Counted from the first letter of the stretch, positions 47,749 through 61,480 are shown. The stretch is 64,000 nt of DNA from Antilocapra americana (GCA_007570785.1 ML664161.1:44906938-44970937), one strand, 5' to 3'. The notes: generated from the sequence alone by a model not told the origin. Made by a program: numbers and translations.

Positions 47749-48779
47749 GTGAGTATTGAAGATATTATAAAGCCGTTATATTCTACAGTTACAGAAAACT
47801 GGGTGACTTTTTTGCTTTATAAGAAAACATCTTGAAATTTAATCTTGATTTGAGTAAAATTAGATCCTGTTGACTGTATTAGCACTCTTGTAAGGATTTC
47901 TACTTCCCATAAAAAAAATGTAACTTCCCTCCCAGTTTGTCATTTCTCATATTTTTCTATAGTTCCTCTTTATTTAAAAATGAGGATGGGAGAAGAAATG
48001 GAAAAGACTCCTGTAGTCATTTATCCTTCAATCATATTTGTATTATATTGAGCTGTGCATTGGACTCTGATATTTGTTGTGTCTTGATTCTTTCTACCCC
48101 AAACATGAGTATTCATGGCTTTCCATTTGGAAACTTTGGCTTGATGCTTGGATATTAAGTTTTCTACCAGTATTCAGCTTACATATTTTATTGCTACATA
48201 CTTAATACTGATTTTTTTTTCACCATTCTTTCATTTTTTCTACTAACCAAACAATAATGAATCTGCTTAATGCTGAAACTGATGGCTCTTTTATAGACCA
48301 ATTGTGTTTTATTGAACTTTTAACATAGAATTATGTTTTGAGGAGTCAGTTTGCTTGTTCATCAAACCTATATAATAAAAGTTTTCTTTTTCCTTTAGAT
48401 AATTTATTTTGTTGTCTTCAGAAAAATAAATTTGGTCTAAAAATCCTTTTGGACTCCAGTTTTATGAGTAGTTAAAGTTACATCACATTTATTTTTTTAT
48501 TATTAATGAATGGCAAATAATTTCTTTAAGCTTCACCTTTAGCTCTCATTAAAAGTAGCAGTCATTGGCAATGGAACTTAACTCACTGTTTTGAAAGAAA
48601 CATTTTGAAATGAGCCATGTTACATGATCATGTTGTAAATTCCAAGACCTGAAGTCAAATGATTTTTCAGCTTTCAGTTGTGATGCAATCTCTTCAGTCC
48701 CAAATCCTTTTAAGTTCAAAGAATGGTGTGCTGAACCAACAATTTTATCTAAAATTGTCTTTATTTTTAGTGAAGACAG

Positions 48780-48965
48780 AGTGGTACTGACAAAACCTGG
48801 AAGACCTGTCTTCTAGACCCGTTTCTCTCATTTCTCCTATTCTCAGTTGGACAAATCAAGCTATCTAGGCACAGGCCTCATGTTTCCTCATTTTAAGATG
48901 AGGAGTTTTGGCTTGACATTCTCTAAAGGACCTGTCTGCCCTAGGCATCATAAGTTTAATACCTT
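48780..48965 (+). repeat. MIR SINE relic
   Basis: 'cttctagacccgtttctctc' and 'catgtttcctcattttaaga' in MIR order. Confidence 0.45.
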
Positions 48966-49130
48966 GAATGCCAAGTAAAACTTAAGTTTTGAGCTTAAGG
49001 ATAGTATTAGTGTTCTTGCCAGGTATAATTTAGAGAAGTCTTAAAATTCAGTATCTAAAATAAAGAGCAGAGATGAATGTATGCTGTTTTTCTTGTATTT
49101 TTTGGCTTTATCGCCTCTGTGAAAATGAAT

Positions 49131-49380
49131 TAAGCTGTTCTATTTATTTATTTATTAATTATTTTTTTTTACTTTATTGTGTTGGTTTTGCCATACATTG
49201 ACATGAATCTGCCATGGGTATACATATGTTCCCCTTCCAGAAACCCCCCTCTCTCCTCCCTCCCGATTGCCTCTCCCTGGGTCATCCCAGTACACCAGCC
49301 CCAAGCATCAAACCTGGGCTGGCGATTGATTTCACATATGTAAATTAACATGTTTCAATGCCATTCTCCTATAAGCTGTT
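49131..49380 (-). mobile_element. Severely truncated L1 with perfect target-site duplication
   Basis: Poly-T then antisense L1 3' UTR ('gttggttttgccatacattg', 'gggctggcgattgatttcac'), about 230 bp. Flanked by identical TAAGCTGTT at 49131-49139 and 49372-49380. Confidence 0.93.
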
Positions 49381-49586
49381 TTAAAACAGCTACTGATCCT
49401 ACAATGCACTTAATTGTATCATGAAGTGAGTTATAAATTTCCCTTTTTAAACAAATGCACAGCAAAAACTAGCTCAGTTGGGTACCAACCGCATAATCCT
49501 GGATTGAGAATAGAGCACAATTATAGGGTTTAGTTAGTTTAGAATGAGCCTAGAGGAAGAAAATCAGAAGACATAAAATGCTCTGT

Positions 49587-49885
49587 TGTTGTTCAGTTGC
49601 TAAGTCATGTCCGACTCTTTGTGACTCCATAAACTGCAGCATTCCAGGCTTCCCTGTCCTTTACTGTCTCCTAGAGTTTGCTCAAACTCATGTCCATTGA
49701 GTCAATGATGTTACCCAACTATCTCATTCTCTGCCGCCCCCTTCTCGTCCTCCCCTCAATCTTTCCCAACATCGGGGTCTTTTCCAATGAGTCACCTCTT
49801 TGCTCAGGTGGCCAGAGTATTGGAGTTTCAGCATCAGTCCTTCTAGTGAATATTCAGGATTGATTTCATTTAGGATTGACTGGTT
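49587..49885 (-). mobile_element. BovB LINE 3' end fragment
   Basis: 'gttcagttgctaagtcatgt' to 'catcagtccttctagtgaat' is the antisense BovB 3' end. Confidence 0.88.
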
Positions 49886-51741
49886 TGATGGAAAGACTAT
49901 ACTGATTTGATCTGTTCAGTTGTATTCTCTTACTGTTTCTGGGCTTCTGGCTGTCAGCATTTAGCTGTCTTTTTGTTTTCATTGAGAGATATGGAAGTTT
50001 TGTGTTTAAAACAAGGGACAAGCATTAATATGGTACTTTTTGAACTAAAAATACTTTATAATGTACAGCATGTATAGGGCTTGAGTAAGTAGAGTACTAG
50101 TAATAAAGGATAGCTTGAAGAATAAAGCTGCTTATCAGAATGTTAACATTAATTCCATCTTGTTAGAGTTATCCAGTGTTTAATCACTAAGAGTAAGCAG
50201 TACTGAGAATTTAGACATTTGAATCTTTCATTTGAACATAGGAAGTACATAATAAAAATAATGGCCACTGCTAATGAGAGCAAGAGATACCATATACTAA
50301 GTATCATTGCAATGCTATGTTCTTTTATAGTTTTCCTTTTCTTCTAGTGTTTTTGTTATTTTTTCAATAGATGTCACCAGAGGTGCTAGGGTATAAATAC
50401 TAGAGTCTTATGACCTCAAAGCAATACCATTAAAGAATTTTAAAATTTTTAATTCTTTGTTTTGCTTGCATTTTGTTAATACTTTTGTGTTAGTGATGAA
50501 TTAATTCCTAATAACCACAGAGTTGTTAGGTAGTTGTTAGGTTGCAGTGACCCAAAATGCATAAAACTTGGGGAAGAGAGTATTGCTTTCATTTGAGTTT
50601 TTGTCTTTACCTAATCACTTTAAATAGTCAAGAAATTCTTTAAATAAAAGAGTAGAAACATTTTGTAAAGTTGCTGTTGGGAGTATGCTGTTAAATCTTG
50701 TTTATCTTCTTAGAAGAAGTTATTCACAGAATTCTTAAGAGTTTTACTCTCAAAATAGGATATCACATATAGAAATACTTTTTTCAGAAAGGCTTTAGAA
50801 GATTAAAGATAATGTAATTTTTTTGCTACATAATATATGAACACTACATGATTTTAAGTTAGAGCTGTTGTTGTGAAATAGAATTGGGAAAGTGTGTGTA
50901 TTGCTTGAGTCAGGACACTGCAGTTATGCTTAACAGACTCATTTTCTGCTTTTTCTCATTCTCAAGGTTTTGAGAATATGCAGAATTTCTGTCTTGCAAT
51001 TAAGATCAGTCCATGCTCACATTTAATGGAAATTTTCAAAAGGTTAAACTATTTCTTCCTGAGTCTGTTTTTCATTTTTGAAGAAAAACAAAAACTTGTA
51101 CAATATTCAGCCTGACCAGAAAGTCCAAGATTTATTAAGAAGATTCAATTTCATAATTGTCTTGTTGTTTTCCAATTCAATCCAAAAGCTTCCCCATTGG
51201 TTGGCAGTACATTTCTCTCTTTTATTAATGATTGCTTTAACAGGGTGAAAAAGCTTTCACAATATATATTACTTAAATTTTTTTTTAAAAATGAGGAAGA
51301 AAAGCTGTACACTATGAGGTAATAAACTATTCTTACATCATAGAACTGTGTTTATTTAGTAATTTTTTCAAAGATCTTCACCAAGTTTTCACCTGTTAGC
51401 AAGAATCTCCATTCATTTTATTCACCCATAAAGTGGTTTCGGTGTTTTAAAATAACTGTTGTTATTATCTCATACGGTGATTAAAATTGAATAAAAAAGT
51501 AATAGCACTCAATATTTTCTCTACCAAAATTAATTTGGACTTTTTTGAGTATTAAAATTTATAGTTTTAATACATATCCAAATATAAATCCTAAGGCTGT
51601 AGAGCAAGTTGGTGCTGTTTGCATTTTAATTGATTATTTTATATCAAGATTACACAGGATGATCCCTGTGGTATTCTGTCACCTTACATTCAGTGATGTT
51701 CAATTTTCTTTTATTTCATATTTCTTCTAAATCTTGAATAG

Positions 51742-51791
51742 TTTGTGGCAGCTGGAGATCACTTAGTCCACCACTGTCCAACATGGCAATG
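51742..51791 (+). CDS. ATG3: ATG3 exon 3
   Basis: A 50-bp exon, residues 39-54 plus two bases of 55: FVAAGDHLVHHCPTWQ and a split tryptophan codon. Acceptor 'ttgaatag', donor 'gtaagt'. Conserved ATG3 sequence leading into the E2 core. Confidence 0.97.
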
Positions 51792-53734
51792 GTAAGTACT
51801 CTTGATTGAGGAACAGAAAGTTCATAAAAGGTATGACTTCATGATTATGGCAGTTTACAAATAGATTGGTGCATGAAAATTAGAATAACCAGATTAATTT
51901 TCCTTTTGTAGATTGTTCTTTTAAATAGTGCTCCAGTATTACTCAAAGTGAAATAAATAAAGAAAAATTAAACGTTACAGCTGTTTTGTTTTGCTGTGCT
52001 AACACAAAAGATGGACTGCCTTCCTTTGCCAGTATTCTGTTTCTTTACAGTGTCGATGTCAGTTACTGTGGTAGATCTTTAAAAAATATTTTCAAAAGTT
52101 TAATAGTTTTGATTAGCTTATATTTCAAATTAAAAAGTATTGAATTGTTTATGACATTAATAGATACAGAATTTTTCAGAATCTCATATTTCTTTACCAT
52201 AAGATCTTCTTTGAGGTTCAAAAGTTTCTCCCCGCTTTTAGGAATTTTAGCTCAAAAGTTGAGAGATTCATGATACAAAATAAAGTCTTAATTGGAAATC
52301 TGTCTGTAACAGACTTTTCTAATTTTTGTTTTCTCATTAACTTTTCTTTTAATTATGAAGTAATTTAAGCAACTTAGCAGTTCTCATAATGTGTCTTTAA
52401 AATATCTGAATAATAATAAATTTAGTTTCATTACTTTGAGTACTTGATAAAGCCACGTGGCAGTAGCTGAAAAATGGATCCCCATACTGTCACTATTTTA
52501 TTTGGGCTAGAATTGTTTGGAATTATTATCTTGTTTGGATATGAGTGGTTCGATTTGTTACATCCTTTTTTTCCCAGTGACACTTTTTCAGTTGTAGTTG
52601 AAAGGTAGAGTTTTGATTGGGGAGCAGGGATTTTAGAATTAACAAGGTTCTAATTGACATTGTTTTCTAAAGAGCTTAAATACACTGTTTAAAATCACAG
52701 TTGGAACTCTCTTTCATCTGTGGCCTATTCTGTTACCTTTAATTTTTATATTTTAACACATCCAAAATAGTTCTTACTTCCTGAACATTGTTTCCTGTGT
52801 ACCAAGAAAGGCTGAAATGTCAGGTTCATTTATTTTTATTTCTTGTCTTTCCTGTGTGCATTTCTGTTCCATATTTTAAATTGTGTTCATATCATAGAAG
52901 CTCTCAGGTTTAGAGTTTTTCCCACCTTCTAAATTATTAAAACTATATTTAGCTACATTTTGATCTGCATTATATCAATATATATATTTCAAATCAAATA
53001 GGGTCTATAGCATTTAAAATAATAGTCATTTTGTGGGAAAAGAACCAAAGGATTTTCTTCAATACATATATGATAGATATACATTTTCTTTATTCAGATT
53101 TGATTGTTGTAGTCCTTAGTTGTCTAATTATATAATATATAGTATTGTTTTAAGGGTTGATATCCATGGACAGAATCATCATTTAGCAGATAGTATTTAT
53201 AGTTCCCACTTCATGAATTAGGATGGTTGAAATAATTTTATTGTAACTTAGAACTCAGTTATATCACACTCCAGTGTCAGTGCTTCTGACTGAACTGTTG
53301 GGGCTAGAGGAACGATTTATTTTAAATCTGTGCTAGAAGCAGATCTCCTGTGCTATATGTTCATGTTTACAGGTGCCATTGTGACTGTATTATATCGTCT
53401 TCCCTCAGAACTTCAGGCATTACCATTTCATTGTTGAGTTTACACTTGGGAATGGTCTAAAAAATCCTAGAAGCCTGACAGATGGTTTTGGAGCATTTCC
53501 TGGCTTTATCTTATGCCCAAATCTATGGTTTGAAGTTTAGATGGAAGCTTAAGGCAACAAAACTCCAAATCATTTATATTTGTGACAGATACCACATGCC
53601 GCCCCAGTTCTAGTAAGAGTGAACTCAGAAGAATCTTTGAAGAAATTTCTTAGTGAGATATTCCAGAATAGCCCCCCAAATCAGAGATGTTATACTTGGC
53701 TCTGACCCACAAAGAGTACAGTATTCAAGAACAG

Positions 53735-53900
53735 GAGCCACAGAGTAACTTGACTTGATCCTGGCTTCTTTATACCTTCTGGTTTTGTGACTGTGGGCAA
53801 GATGACTTCTTTAAGCTTTTGTTTAACGTATAAACTGGGGCTATTAACATTATTCACTTCTTAGATTTCTGAGGATTATGTGAAAATAATGCATGTTGGA
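53735..53900 (+). repeat. MIR SINE relic
   Basis: 'ggttttgtgactgtgggcaa' then 'gcttttgtttaacgtataaa' in MIR order. Confidence 0.6.
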
Positions 53901-53924
53901 GTTCTAGATCCTATACTTAATAGA

Positions 53925-54138
53925 AAGTGAAAGTGTTAGTTGCTCAGTCCTACCGGACTGTTTGCAGCCCCTTGAACTGTAGCCCACCAGGCTCCTCTGT
54001 CCATGGGATTTTCCAGACAAGGATAGTGGAGTGGGTTGCCATTTCCTTCTCCAGGGGATCTTCCTAACCCAGGGATCAAACCTGGGTCTTTTGCACTGCA
54101 GGCAGATTCTTTACCAACTGAACTACCAGGAAGCACTC
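53925..54138 (-). repeat. Bov-tA type SINE
   Basis: 'gaaagtgaaagtgttagttg' at the left, antisense tRNA-like head near 54138. Well preserved. Confidence 0.92.
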
Positions 54139-54657
54139 AGTAAAAGGTTTTATTGTTTATTTCTGTCATTATTCTCAGCATTATCATCTGGTGATTCAAA
54201 GCATCTTATCTCTGAGTTCCAGTTTTAATACAGCAGTAGAAATGTGAATCTTGTGAACTACCTACTTTGTTATGCAATATCATGCAGCTATTTTTCTGCC
54301 TCCTCTTGGTCTTACAATCAGCCCTACTTTAAAAATCTGGTTCAGATTATTTTTGTTTCAAAGAAGACATAATAGTTGCTTAATATAGTTCCATATTATT
54401 CTTTTTTAATTTAATCTAAATTCTCTTGGTCTGTCTGCAGTCTCTTAGTACATTTCTCTTAAATACATTTCACTTATATTATTGCTATGCTCTTCATTGC
54501 TCCAGCATACATCACTTTTTGGATCCTTCCCAAAGCCATCCTAAAATAGTTTTCTCAGGGGTGTGGGTTGTGTGGTATTGAGATTAACATGTGATATCTT
54601 CTGTTTTTGCCTTTTAAAATATTTTTTGTATTTTGGTGCTTTTCACTCTTTTTAAAG

Positions 54658-54728
54658 GGCTACAGGGGAAGAATTGAAAGTGAAGGCTTACCTACCATCA
54701 GGCAAACAATTTTTGGTCACCAAAAATG
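54658..54728 (+). CDS. ATG3: ATG3 exon 4 (last in window)
   Basis: A 71-bp exon completing the split tryptophan codon, then residues 56-78: ATGEELKVKAYLPSGKQFLV and TKN, plus one base of codon 79. Acceptor 'tttaaag', donor 'gtaaga'. The next exon, expected to start with a valine codon, is not in the window: 62.6-64.0 kb contains no match. Confidence 0.97.
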
Positions 54729-54799
54729 GTAAGAACAAAACCTTAGTACTTACTGAACTTTTTTTTAATTTCCTTTTTTATTGAAGGATAATTGTTTTG

Positions 54800-57700
54800 C
54801 AGAATTTTGTTGTTTTCTCTTAAACTGCAACATGAATCTGCCATAGGTGTACATATACCCCTCCCTTTTGAACCTCCCTCCCATCTCTCTCCCCATCCCA
54901 CCCCTCTAGGTTGACACAGAGCCCCTGTTTGAGTTTCCTGAGCCATACAGCAAATTCCTGTTGGCTATCTATTTTACATATGGTAATGTAAATTTCCATG
55001 TTTCTGTTTCCATACATCTCACCCTCTTCCCCTCTCCCCATGTCCATAAGTCTGTTCTCTGTGTCTGTTTCTCCATTGCTACCCTGTAAATAAATTCTTC
55101 AGAACTGTTTTTCTAGATTCCATATGTGTGTGTTAGAATATGATATTTATCTTTCTCTTTCTGACTCACTGCACTCTATATAATAGTTTCTGGGTTCATC
55201 CACCTCATCAGAACTGACTCAAACATGTTCCTTTTTATGGCTGAGTAGTATTCCATTGTGTATATAAAGTTGTGTACCACAACTTTATTCATTCATCTGT
55301 TGATGGCCATCTAGGTTGCTTCCATGTTCTAGCTATTGTACATAGTGCTGCAGTGAACAATGGGATACATGTGTCTTTTTCAACCCTGGTTTCCTCAGTA
55401 TGTGCCTAGAGTGGGATTGCTGGGTCATATGGTGGTTTATTCCTAGTTTTTTAAGGAATCTCCATACTGTCTTCCATAGTGGCTGTATCAGTTTATATTC
55501 CCACCAACAGTGCAAGAGCATTCCCTTTTCTCCACACCCTCTCTAGCATTTATTGTTTGTAGACTTTTTGATGATGGCCATTCTGACTGGCGTGAGGACA
55601 TATCTCATTGTGGTTTTGATTTGCATTTCTCTGATAATGAGCGATGTTGAGCATCTTTTCATGTGTCTGTTAGCCATCTATATGTCTTCTTTGGAGAAAT
55701 GTCTGTTTAGGTCTTTTTCCCCACTTTTTGATTGGGCTCTTTGTTTTCATCAGTGTCTTATAATTTTCTGTGTATATTTCTTTTATTTGCTTAGGTAAGT
55801 TTATTCCTAAATATTTAATTCTTTTTGTTGTGGTGGTGAATGGGATTAATTCCTTAATTTCTCTGATTTTTCATTGTTAGTATATAGAAATGCAAGTGAT
55901 TTCTGTATATTGATTTCGTATCTTGCAACTTTGTTAAATTCACTGATTAGCTCTAGTAATGTTCTGATACTATCTTTAGTGTTTTCCATGTACAGTATCA
56001 TGTCATCTGCAAACAGAGCTTTACTTCTTTTCCGATCTGGATTCCTTTTATTTCTTTTTCTTCTCTGATTGCTTTAGCTAGGAATTCCAGAACTATGTTG
56101 AATAATAGTGATGGAAGTGGACACCTTTATCTCATTCCTGAGCTTAGGTGGAATGCTTTCAGTTTCTCACCATTGAGCATAATGTTTGCTGTAGGCTTAT
56201 ATATGACCTTTACTGTGTTGAGGTAGGTTCATTCTGTGCCCATTTTTGAAGAATTTTAATCATAAATGGGTGCTGAATTTTGTCAAAGACTTCTGCATTA
56301 TTGAGATGATCATATGGTTTTTATCTTTCAGTTTGTTAATATGGTGTATCACATTGACTGATTTGCGTATATTGAAGAATCCTTGCATTCCTGGAATAAA
56401 CCCAACTTGATTATGGTGTATGAACTTTTTGATGTGTTGCTGAATTGTTTGCTAAAATTTTGTTGAGGGTTTTGTATCTGTGTTCATCAGTGATACTGGC
56501 CTGTAGTTTTCTTTTTTTGTGTTGTCTTTGTCTGGTTTTGGTATCAGGGTGATGGTGGCCCGGTAGAATGAGTTTGGAAGTGTACCTTCCTCTGCAATTT
56601 TTTGAAAGAGTTTTAAAAGAATAGGCATTAGCTCTTCTCTAAATGTTTGATAGAATTCTCCTATGAAGCCATCTGGTCCTGGGCTTTTGTTTTTTGTGAG
56701 ATTTTTGATCACAGCTTCAATTTCAGTGTTTTCAATTGGGTTGTTCATAATTTGTATTTCTTCCTGGTCCAGTCTTAGGAGATTGAACTTTTCCAAGAAT
56801 CTGTCCATTTCTTCCAGGTTACCATTTTATTGCCGTATAGTTGTTCATAATAGTCTCTTATAATCCTTTGTGTTTCTGCATTGTATGCTGTAACCTCTCC
56901 TTTTTCGTTTCTAATTTTGTTGATTTGCTTCTTCTCTTGTTCTTGATGAGTCTGGTAAAGGTTTGTCAGTTTTGTTTATCTTCTCAAAGAACCAGCTTTT
57001 AGTTTTATTAATCTTTCCTATTGTTTCTTTCATTTCTTTGTCATGTATTTCTGCTGGAATCTTTATGACTTCTCTCCTACTAATTTTGGGTTTTTTTGGT
57101 TCTTCTGTTTTCAGTTGTTTTAGGTGTAAAGTTAGGTTGTCTATTTGATGTTTTTCTTGTTTCTTGAGGTAGGATTGTATTGCTATAAACTTCCCTCTTA
57201 AAATTGCTTTTGCTGCATCCCATAGGTTTTGAGTTGTAGTGTTTTCATTGCCATTTGTTTCTAGAAATATTTTTATTTCTTCAGAAACCTGTTGGTTATT
57301 TAGAAATGCATTGTTTATAATCTCCAGGTGTTTGCGTTTCTTACACTTTTTTTTCTTGTAATTGATACCTAGTTTCACAGCATTGTGGTCGGAGAAGATG
57401 CTTGATAACGATTTCAGTTTTCTTAAATTTACTAAGGTGTGATTTGTGACCCAAGATGTGGTCTATCCTGGAGAATGTTCCATGGACACTTGAGAAGAAG
57501 GAGTATTCTGCATTTGGATGAAATGTCCTGAAGATATCAATGTGATCCATCTCATCTAATGTATCATTTAAGACTTGTGTTTCCTTATTAATTTTCTGTT
57601 TTGATGATCTGTCCATTGGTGTGAGTAGGGTGTTAAAGTCTCCTACTATTATGTTACTATCAGTTTCACCTTTGTTAGTGTTTGTCTTACGGATTGAGGT

Positions 57701-58200
57701 GCTCCTATGTTGGGTGCGTAGATTTTTACAATTGTTGTGTCTTCCTCTTGGATTGATCCCTTGATCATTATGTAGTGTCCCTTATGTCTTTATTTTAAGG
57801 TCTGTTTTGTCTAATAGGAGGATTGCTACTCCAGCTTTCTTTTACTTCTCATTTGCATGGAATATATTTTTCCATTCTCTCAACTTTCAGTCTATATATG
57901 TCCTTAGATCTGAAGTGGGTTTCTTGTAGATAGCCTGTATATGGGTCTTATTTTTGTATTCATTCAGCCTATCTGTGTCTTTTGGTTGGAGCATTTAATC
58001 CACTTACATTTAAAGTAATTATTGATATATATGTTCCTATTACCATTTTCTTGATTGTTTTGGGTTGATCTTGTAGATTTTTTCTCTTGTATTCCTTGAC
58101 TATATAAATCCATTTTAACATTTATTGTAAAGCTGGTTTGGTGGTACTGAATTCTCTTAACTTTTGCTTATCTAAAAAGCTTTTTATTTCTCCATCAATT
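54800..58200 (-). pseudogene. L1 ORF2 remnant (endonuclease, reverse transcriptase)
   Basis: Endonuclease and reverse transcriptase segments lie in the right order on the minus strand, but in different frames with stops between blocks (57616-57341, 57378-56911, 56808-56452, FADD at 56013-56002, C-terminal block to 55333). A decayed copy, not a host gene. Confidence 0.88.
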
Positions 58201-58254
58201 TTGAATGAGATCCTTCCCAGTAGAGTAATCTTGGTTGTAGATTTTTCCCTTTCA

Positions 58255-58855
58255 TTACTTTAAATATATCCTGCCATTCCTTCTGGCCTGCAGTTTCTGC
58301 TGAAAATCAGCTGTTAAGCATATGGGGTTTCCCTTGTATATTACTTGTTGCTTCTCCCTTGCTGCTTTTAATATTCTTTCTTTGTGTGTAGTCTTTGTTA
58401 GTTTGATTAGTATGTGTCTTGGTGTGTTTCTCCTTGGGTTTATCTTGTATGAGATTCTTTGTGCCTCTTGGACTTGATCGACTATTTCCTTTTCCATGTT
58501 GGGAAAATTTTCAACCATAATCTCTTCAAAAATTTTCTCATACTCTTTCTTTTTCTCTTCTTCTGGGACCCCTGTAATTTGAATGTTGGTACATGTGATA
58601 TGGTCCCAGAGGTCTCTGAGACTGTCCTCAGTTCTTTTTTCTTTCTATTTTATTTTGCTCTTCAGAAGTTAATTCCACCATTTTATATTCCAGCTCACTG
58701 ATTCGTTCTTCTGCTTCAGATATTCTGCCATTGATTCCCTCTCGAGTATTTTCAATTTCTGTTACTGTGTTGTTTGTATGTTTCTTCTTTAATTCTAGGT
58801 CTTTGTTAGTTGATTCTTGCATTTTCTCCATTTTGTTTCCAAGGTCTTTGATCAT
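58255..58855 (-). pseudogene. L1 ORF1 remnant
   Basis: Two adjacent minus-strand blocks. 58855-58628 is a heptad-like coiled coil (GRISEAEERISELEYKMVEL). 58518-58255 is the RNA-binding/C-terminal part (RILKAAREKQQVIYKG and LQARRNGRIYLK). They are separated by a frame break, so no intact ORF1 protein can be made. Confidence 0.88.
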
Positions 58856-59489
58856 CTTACTATCATTATTCTGAATTGTTTTTCAGGTGGTTTGCCTATT
58901 TCCTCTTCATTTATTTTTGACTTCTATGTTTCTAGTTTTTTCCTTCATTTGTGTAGCATTTCTCTGCTGTTTCATTTTTTTTTTAACTTACTGTGTTTGA
59001 GTTCTCTTTTCCCGATGTTTCAAAGTTGAATTCTTTCTTCCTTTTGATTTCTGCCCTCTAAGGTTGGTATAGTGGTTTGTGTAAGCTTCTTACAGGGTGA
59101 GATTTGTGCTGAATTTTTGTTTGTTATTCCTCTTATAGGCAAGGCTGAGTGAGGTGATAATCCTGTTTGATTGTATTTTTGTTTTGTTTGTTTAGATGAG
59201 GGGTCCTGCACAGGGTGCCACTGGTGGTTGGGTGGTGCTGGGTCTTGTATTCACTTGATTTCCTTTTTGGGAGTTCTCACTATTTGATACTCCCTAGGGT
59301 TAGTTCTCTGGTAATCTGGGGTCTTGGAGTCAGTGTTCCCACTCCAAAGACTCAGGACTTGATCTTTGGTCAGGAACCAAGATTCCACAAGTGGTTTGTT
59401 ATGGCATTAAGTGAGATTAGAACAAATATCCAAAATGATAAGCCAAAGATGAACCCCAGACAAATGGCAGTTACAAAATCAGGCAAATA

Positions 59490-60425
59490 ATACTTAAAAT
59501 AATAGACTATACACAAATACACATGAACAAAGTCTAAACAGCCCAACAAAAATAAAGTACAATAGATTGACCCAGCGAACATGGGAAATCAAAGATTATA
59601 CTTACCAGTTAAGAACAACACTAACTAAAACACAAACTGGAAAACAAAACTAAAGTAAGGTCCCAGTTGGGGAATAAAGCAATGAAAATAATAGTAACAA
59701 ATATGTTGAGAGGAAAGGAGAGAGAGAGTAGTTATGCAGTGTTAAATAGAGGTAGATGAAGATGATTTATATACATTGAAGATTAACTGCAAGGGGAAAA
59801 CAACAGTAGGAAAGGCAAACAAAGGAAGAAAAGTAGAAAAGTATAATAGGCTTAAGAAAATTAAAATTATAAAATAGAGAAAAGAAAAAATATGGAAGAA
59901 GAGAGAGAAAAGGAAGAAAGGAAAACTCCACAAAACTTCAGAGGCCCAATATAGAGGCAGAGGTTTATAATGACTATTAAAAGTGTGACTGAATATACAC
60001 GTATACACCCATAAGCAAAATCAAAATAGTCCAACAAAAATAAAATACAATAGATTGACCTGTTGAACAAAGGGAACCAAAAATTATGTCTACCAGAAAA
60101 AAACTTTATAAAGCACAAACTCGAAAACAAAACTAAAGCAAGGTGCCAATTAGGGTAGAAAGCAATGAAAACTAACAAATATGTTGAGACTAAAGAAGAA
60201 AAAGAAAGAATAGATGTACAAAGTTAATAGAGATATATAAAGAAGATTTCAATATATTAAAGGTTAACTGCAAGGGGAAAAGAACAGTAGGAAAAGCAAA
60301 TGGAGGAATAAATATAGAAAAATAATAATAAATTTTAAAAAATTAAAAAAGCTCCACTGAACTGCAAAAACCCAATATAGAGGCAGAGGTTTATAACAGC
60401 AATAAAAAAGTGGGACTGAGGGGGA
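59490..60425. repeat. Tandem duplication in the L1 5' region
   Basis: Two diverged copies of a 430-490 bp A-rich unit. 'acaatagattgacc' recurs at about 59559 and 60047, 'ggttaactgcaaggggaaaa' (one change) near 59780 and 60262, and 'cccaatatagaggcagaggt' at about 59945 and 60370. Confidence 0.85.
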
Positions 60426-61097
60426 AAAAAAAGCTCAAAAGCTTAGATTTCATATTGCCAAAAAAATTGACAACTACAACAGAGGGAGGGGGAAAAAATC
60501 CAAAAGAATCTATAGAACAAGTCAAAACATGAGAAGAATAAATGTTTTTCTTGAGTCACTGCTGTCAGAGTTCTTTCCCTCGCTGGGAGTCACAATTCGC
60601 TTCACCTCCCTAGGATGCCCTCTAACAATGTGCCGATCTCTGGACCTGCTCTGGGGGCAGCTCAGATTCTAATCTGGTCCTTCTCCCACATGCTCTTGCT
60701 TCCAATGTCCGCAGCTATCAGAACTAGCGTGTTTTGTTTTGTGGGAGTTCTCAGTGACCTTTTATATATTCCACAGACTCACCATCTGCCTAGTTGATTG
60801 TGTGACTTTAATCTGCAGCTTGTACAGCTGGTGGGAAGATTTTGGGCCTTCTTCCTTAGCCACACTGCTGCTTGGTTTCAGCTGTGGTTTTATTTCCACT
60901 TCTGCATGTGTCTCATCCACTGGGGTTTGCTCCTGAGGCTGCCCTGGAGGACCTGGGTTTGCCTTTGTGAGGGCCAGGTGTGGAGGTGGTGCAGCTGCTT
61001 GAGTCACAGGGGTTGTGGCAGCACCAAGTACTCAGAGGAGTTGGGGGCTCGGGCAGCAGGAAATACAGTGCTCTAGAAGAGTATGGCAACAAGTATT

Positions 61098-61480
61098 GGC
61101 CAATATTGGAGAAGAACATGGCAACCCACTTCAGTATTCTTGCCTAGAGAATTCTGTGGACAGAGGAGCCTGGTGGGCTGCTGTCCATGGGGTCGCACAG
61201 AGTTGGACATGACTGAAGTGACTCAGCATGCATGTATGCATGAAGAAGCAAATGCCAACCCACTCCAGTATTCTTGCCCGGAGAATCCCAGGGCCAGAGG
61301 AGCTTAGTGGGCTGCTGTCTATGGGGTTGCACAGAGGCGGACACAACTGAAATGACTTAGCAGCAGCAGCAGCATTGGCCAATACACTCCAGTATTCTTG
61401 CCTGGAGAACCCCCCTCCCTGACAAAGAAGCCTGGCAGGCCACAGTCCACAGGGTCGCAAAGAGTTCAACACAACCTGAG
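61098..61480 (+). repeat. Cluster of three Bov-A units nested in the L1
   Basis: Three successive Bov-A cores at about 61098-61215, 61240-61355 and 61380-61475. An AGC tail after the second (61361-61374) shows a Bov-A2 dimer followed by a further monomer. The insertion post-dates the L1. Confidence 0.9.

Larger units (their letters stand above)
47749..51741 (+). other. ATG3: ATG3 intron 2
   Basis: GT-AG. Contains a MIR relic near 48780, a short L1 insertion (49140-49371) and a BovB 3' end (49.6-49.9 kb). Otherwise AT-rich unique sequence. Confidence 0.92.
51792..54657 (+). other. ATG3: ATG3 intron 3
   Basis: GT-AG, AT-rich. Contains a MIR relic (53.73-53.9 kb) and a Bov-tA (53.93-54.14 kb). 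Confidence 0.92.

Noticed and set aside
59490..60425. CRISPR-like or satellite array
   Set aside because: There are only two long diverged units inside an L1 leader, with no short regular repeats or spacers.
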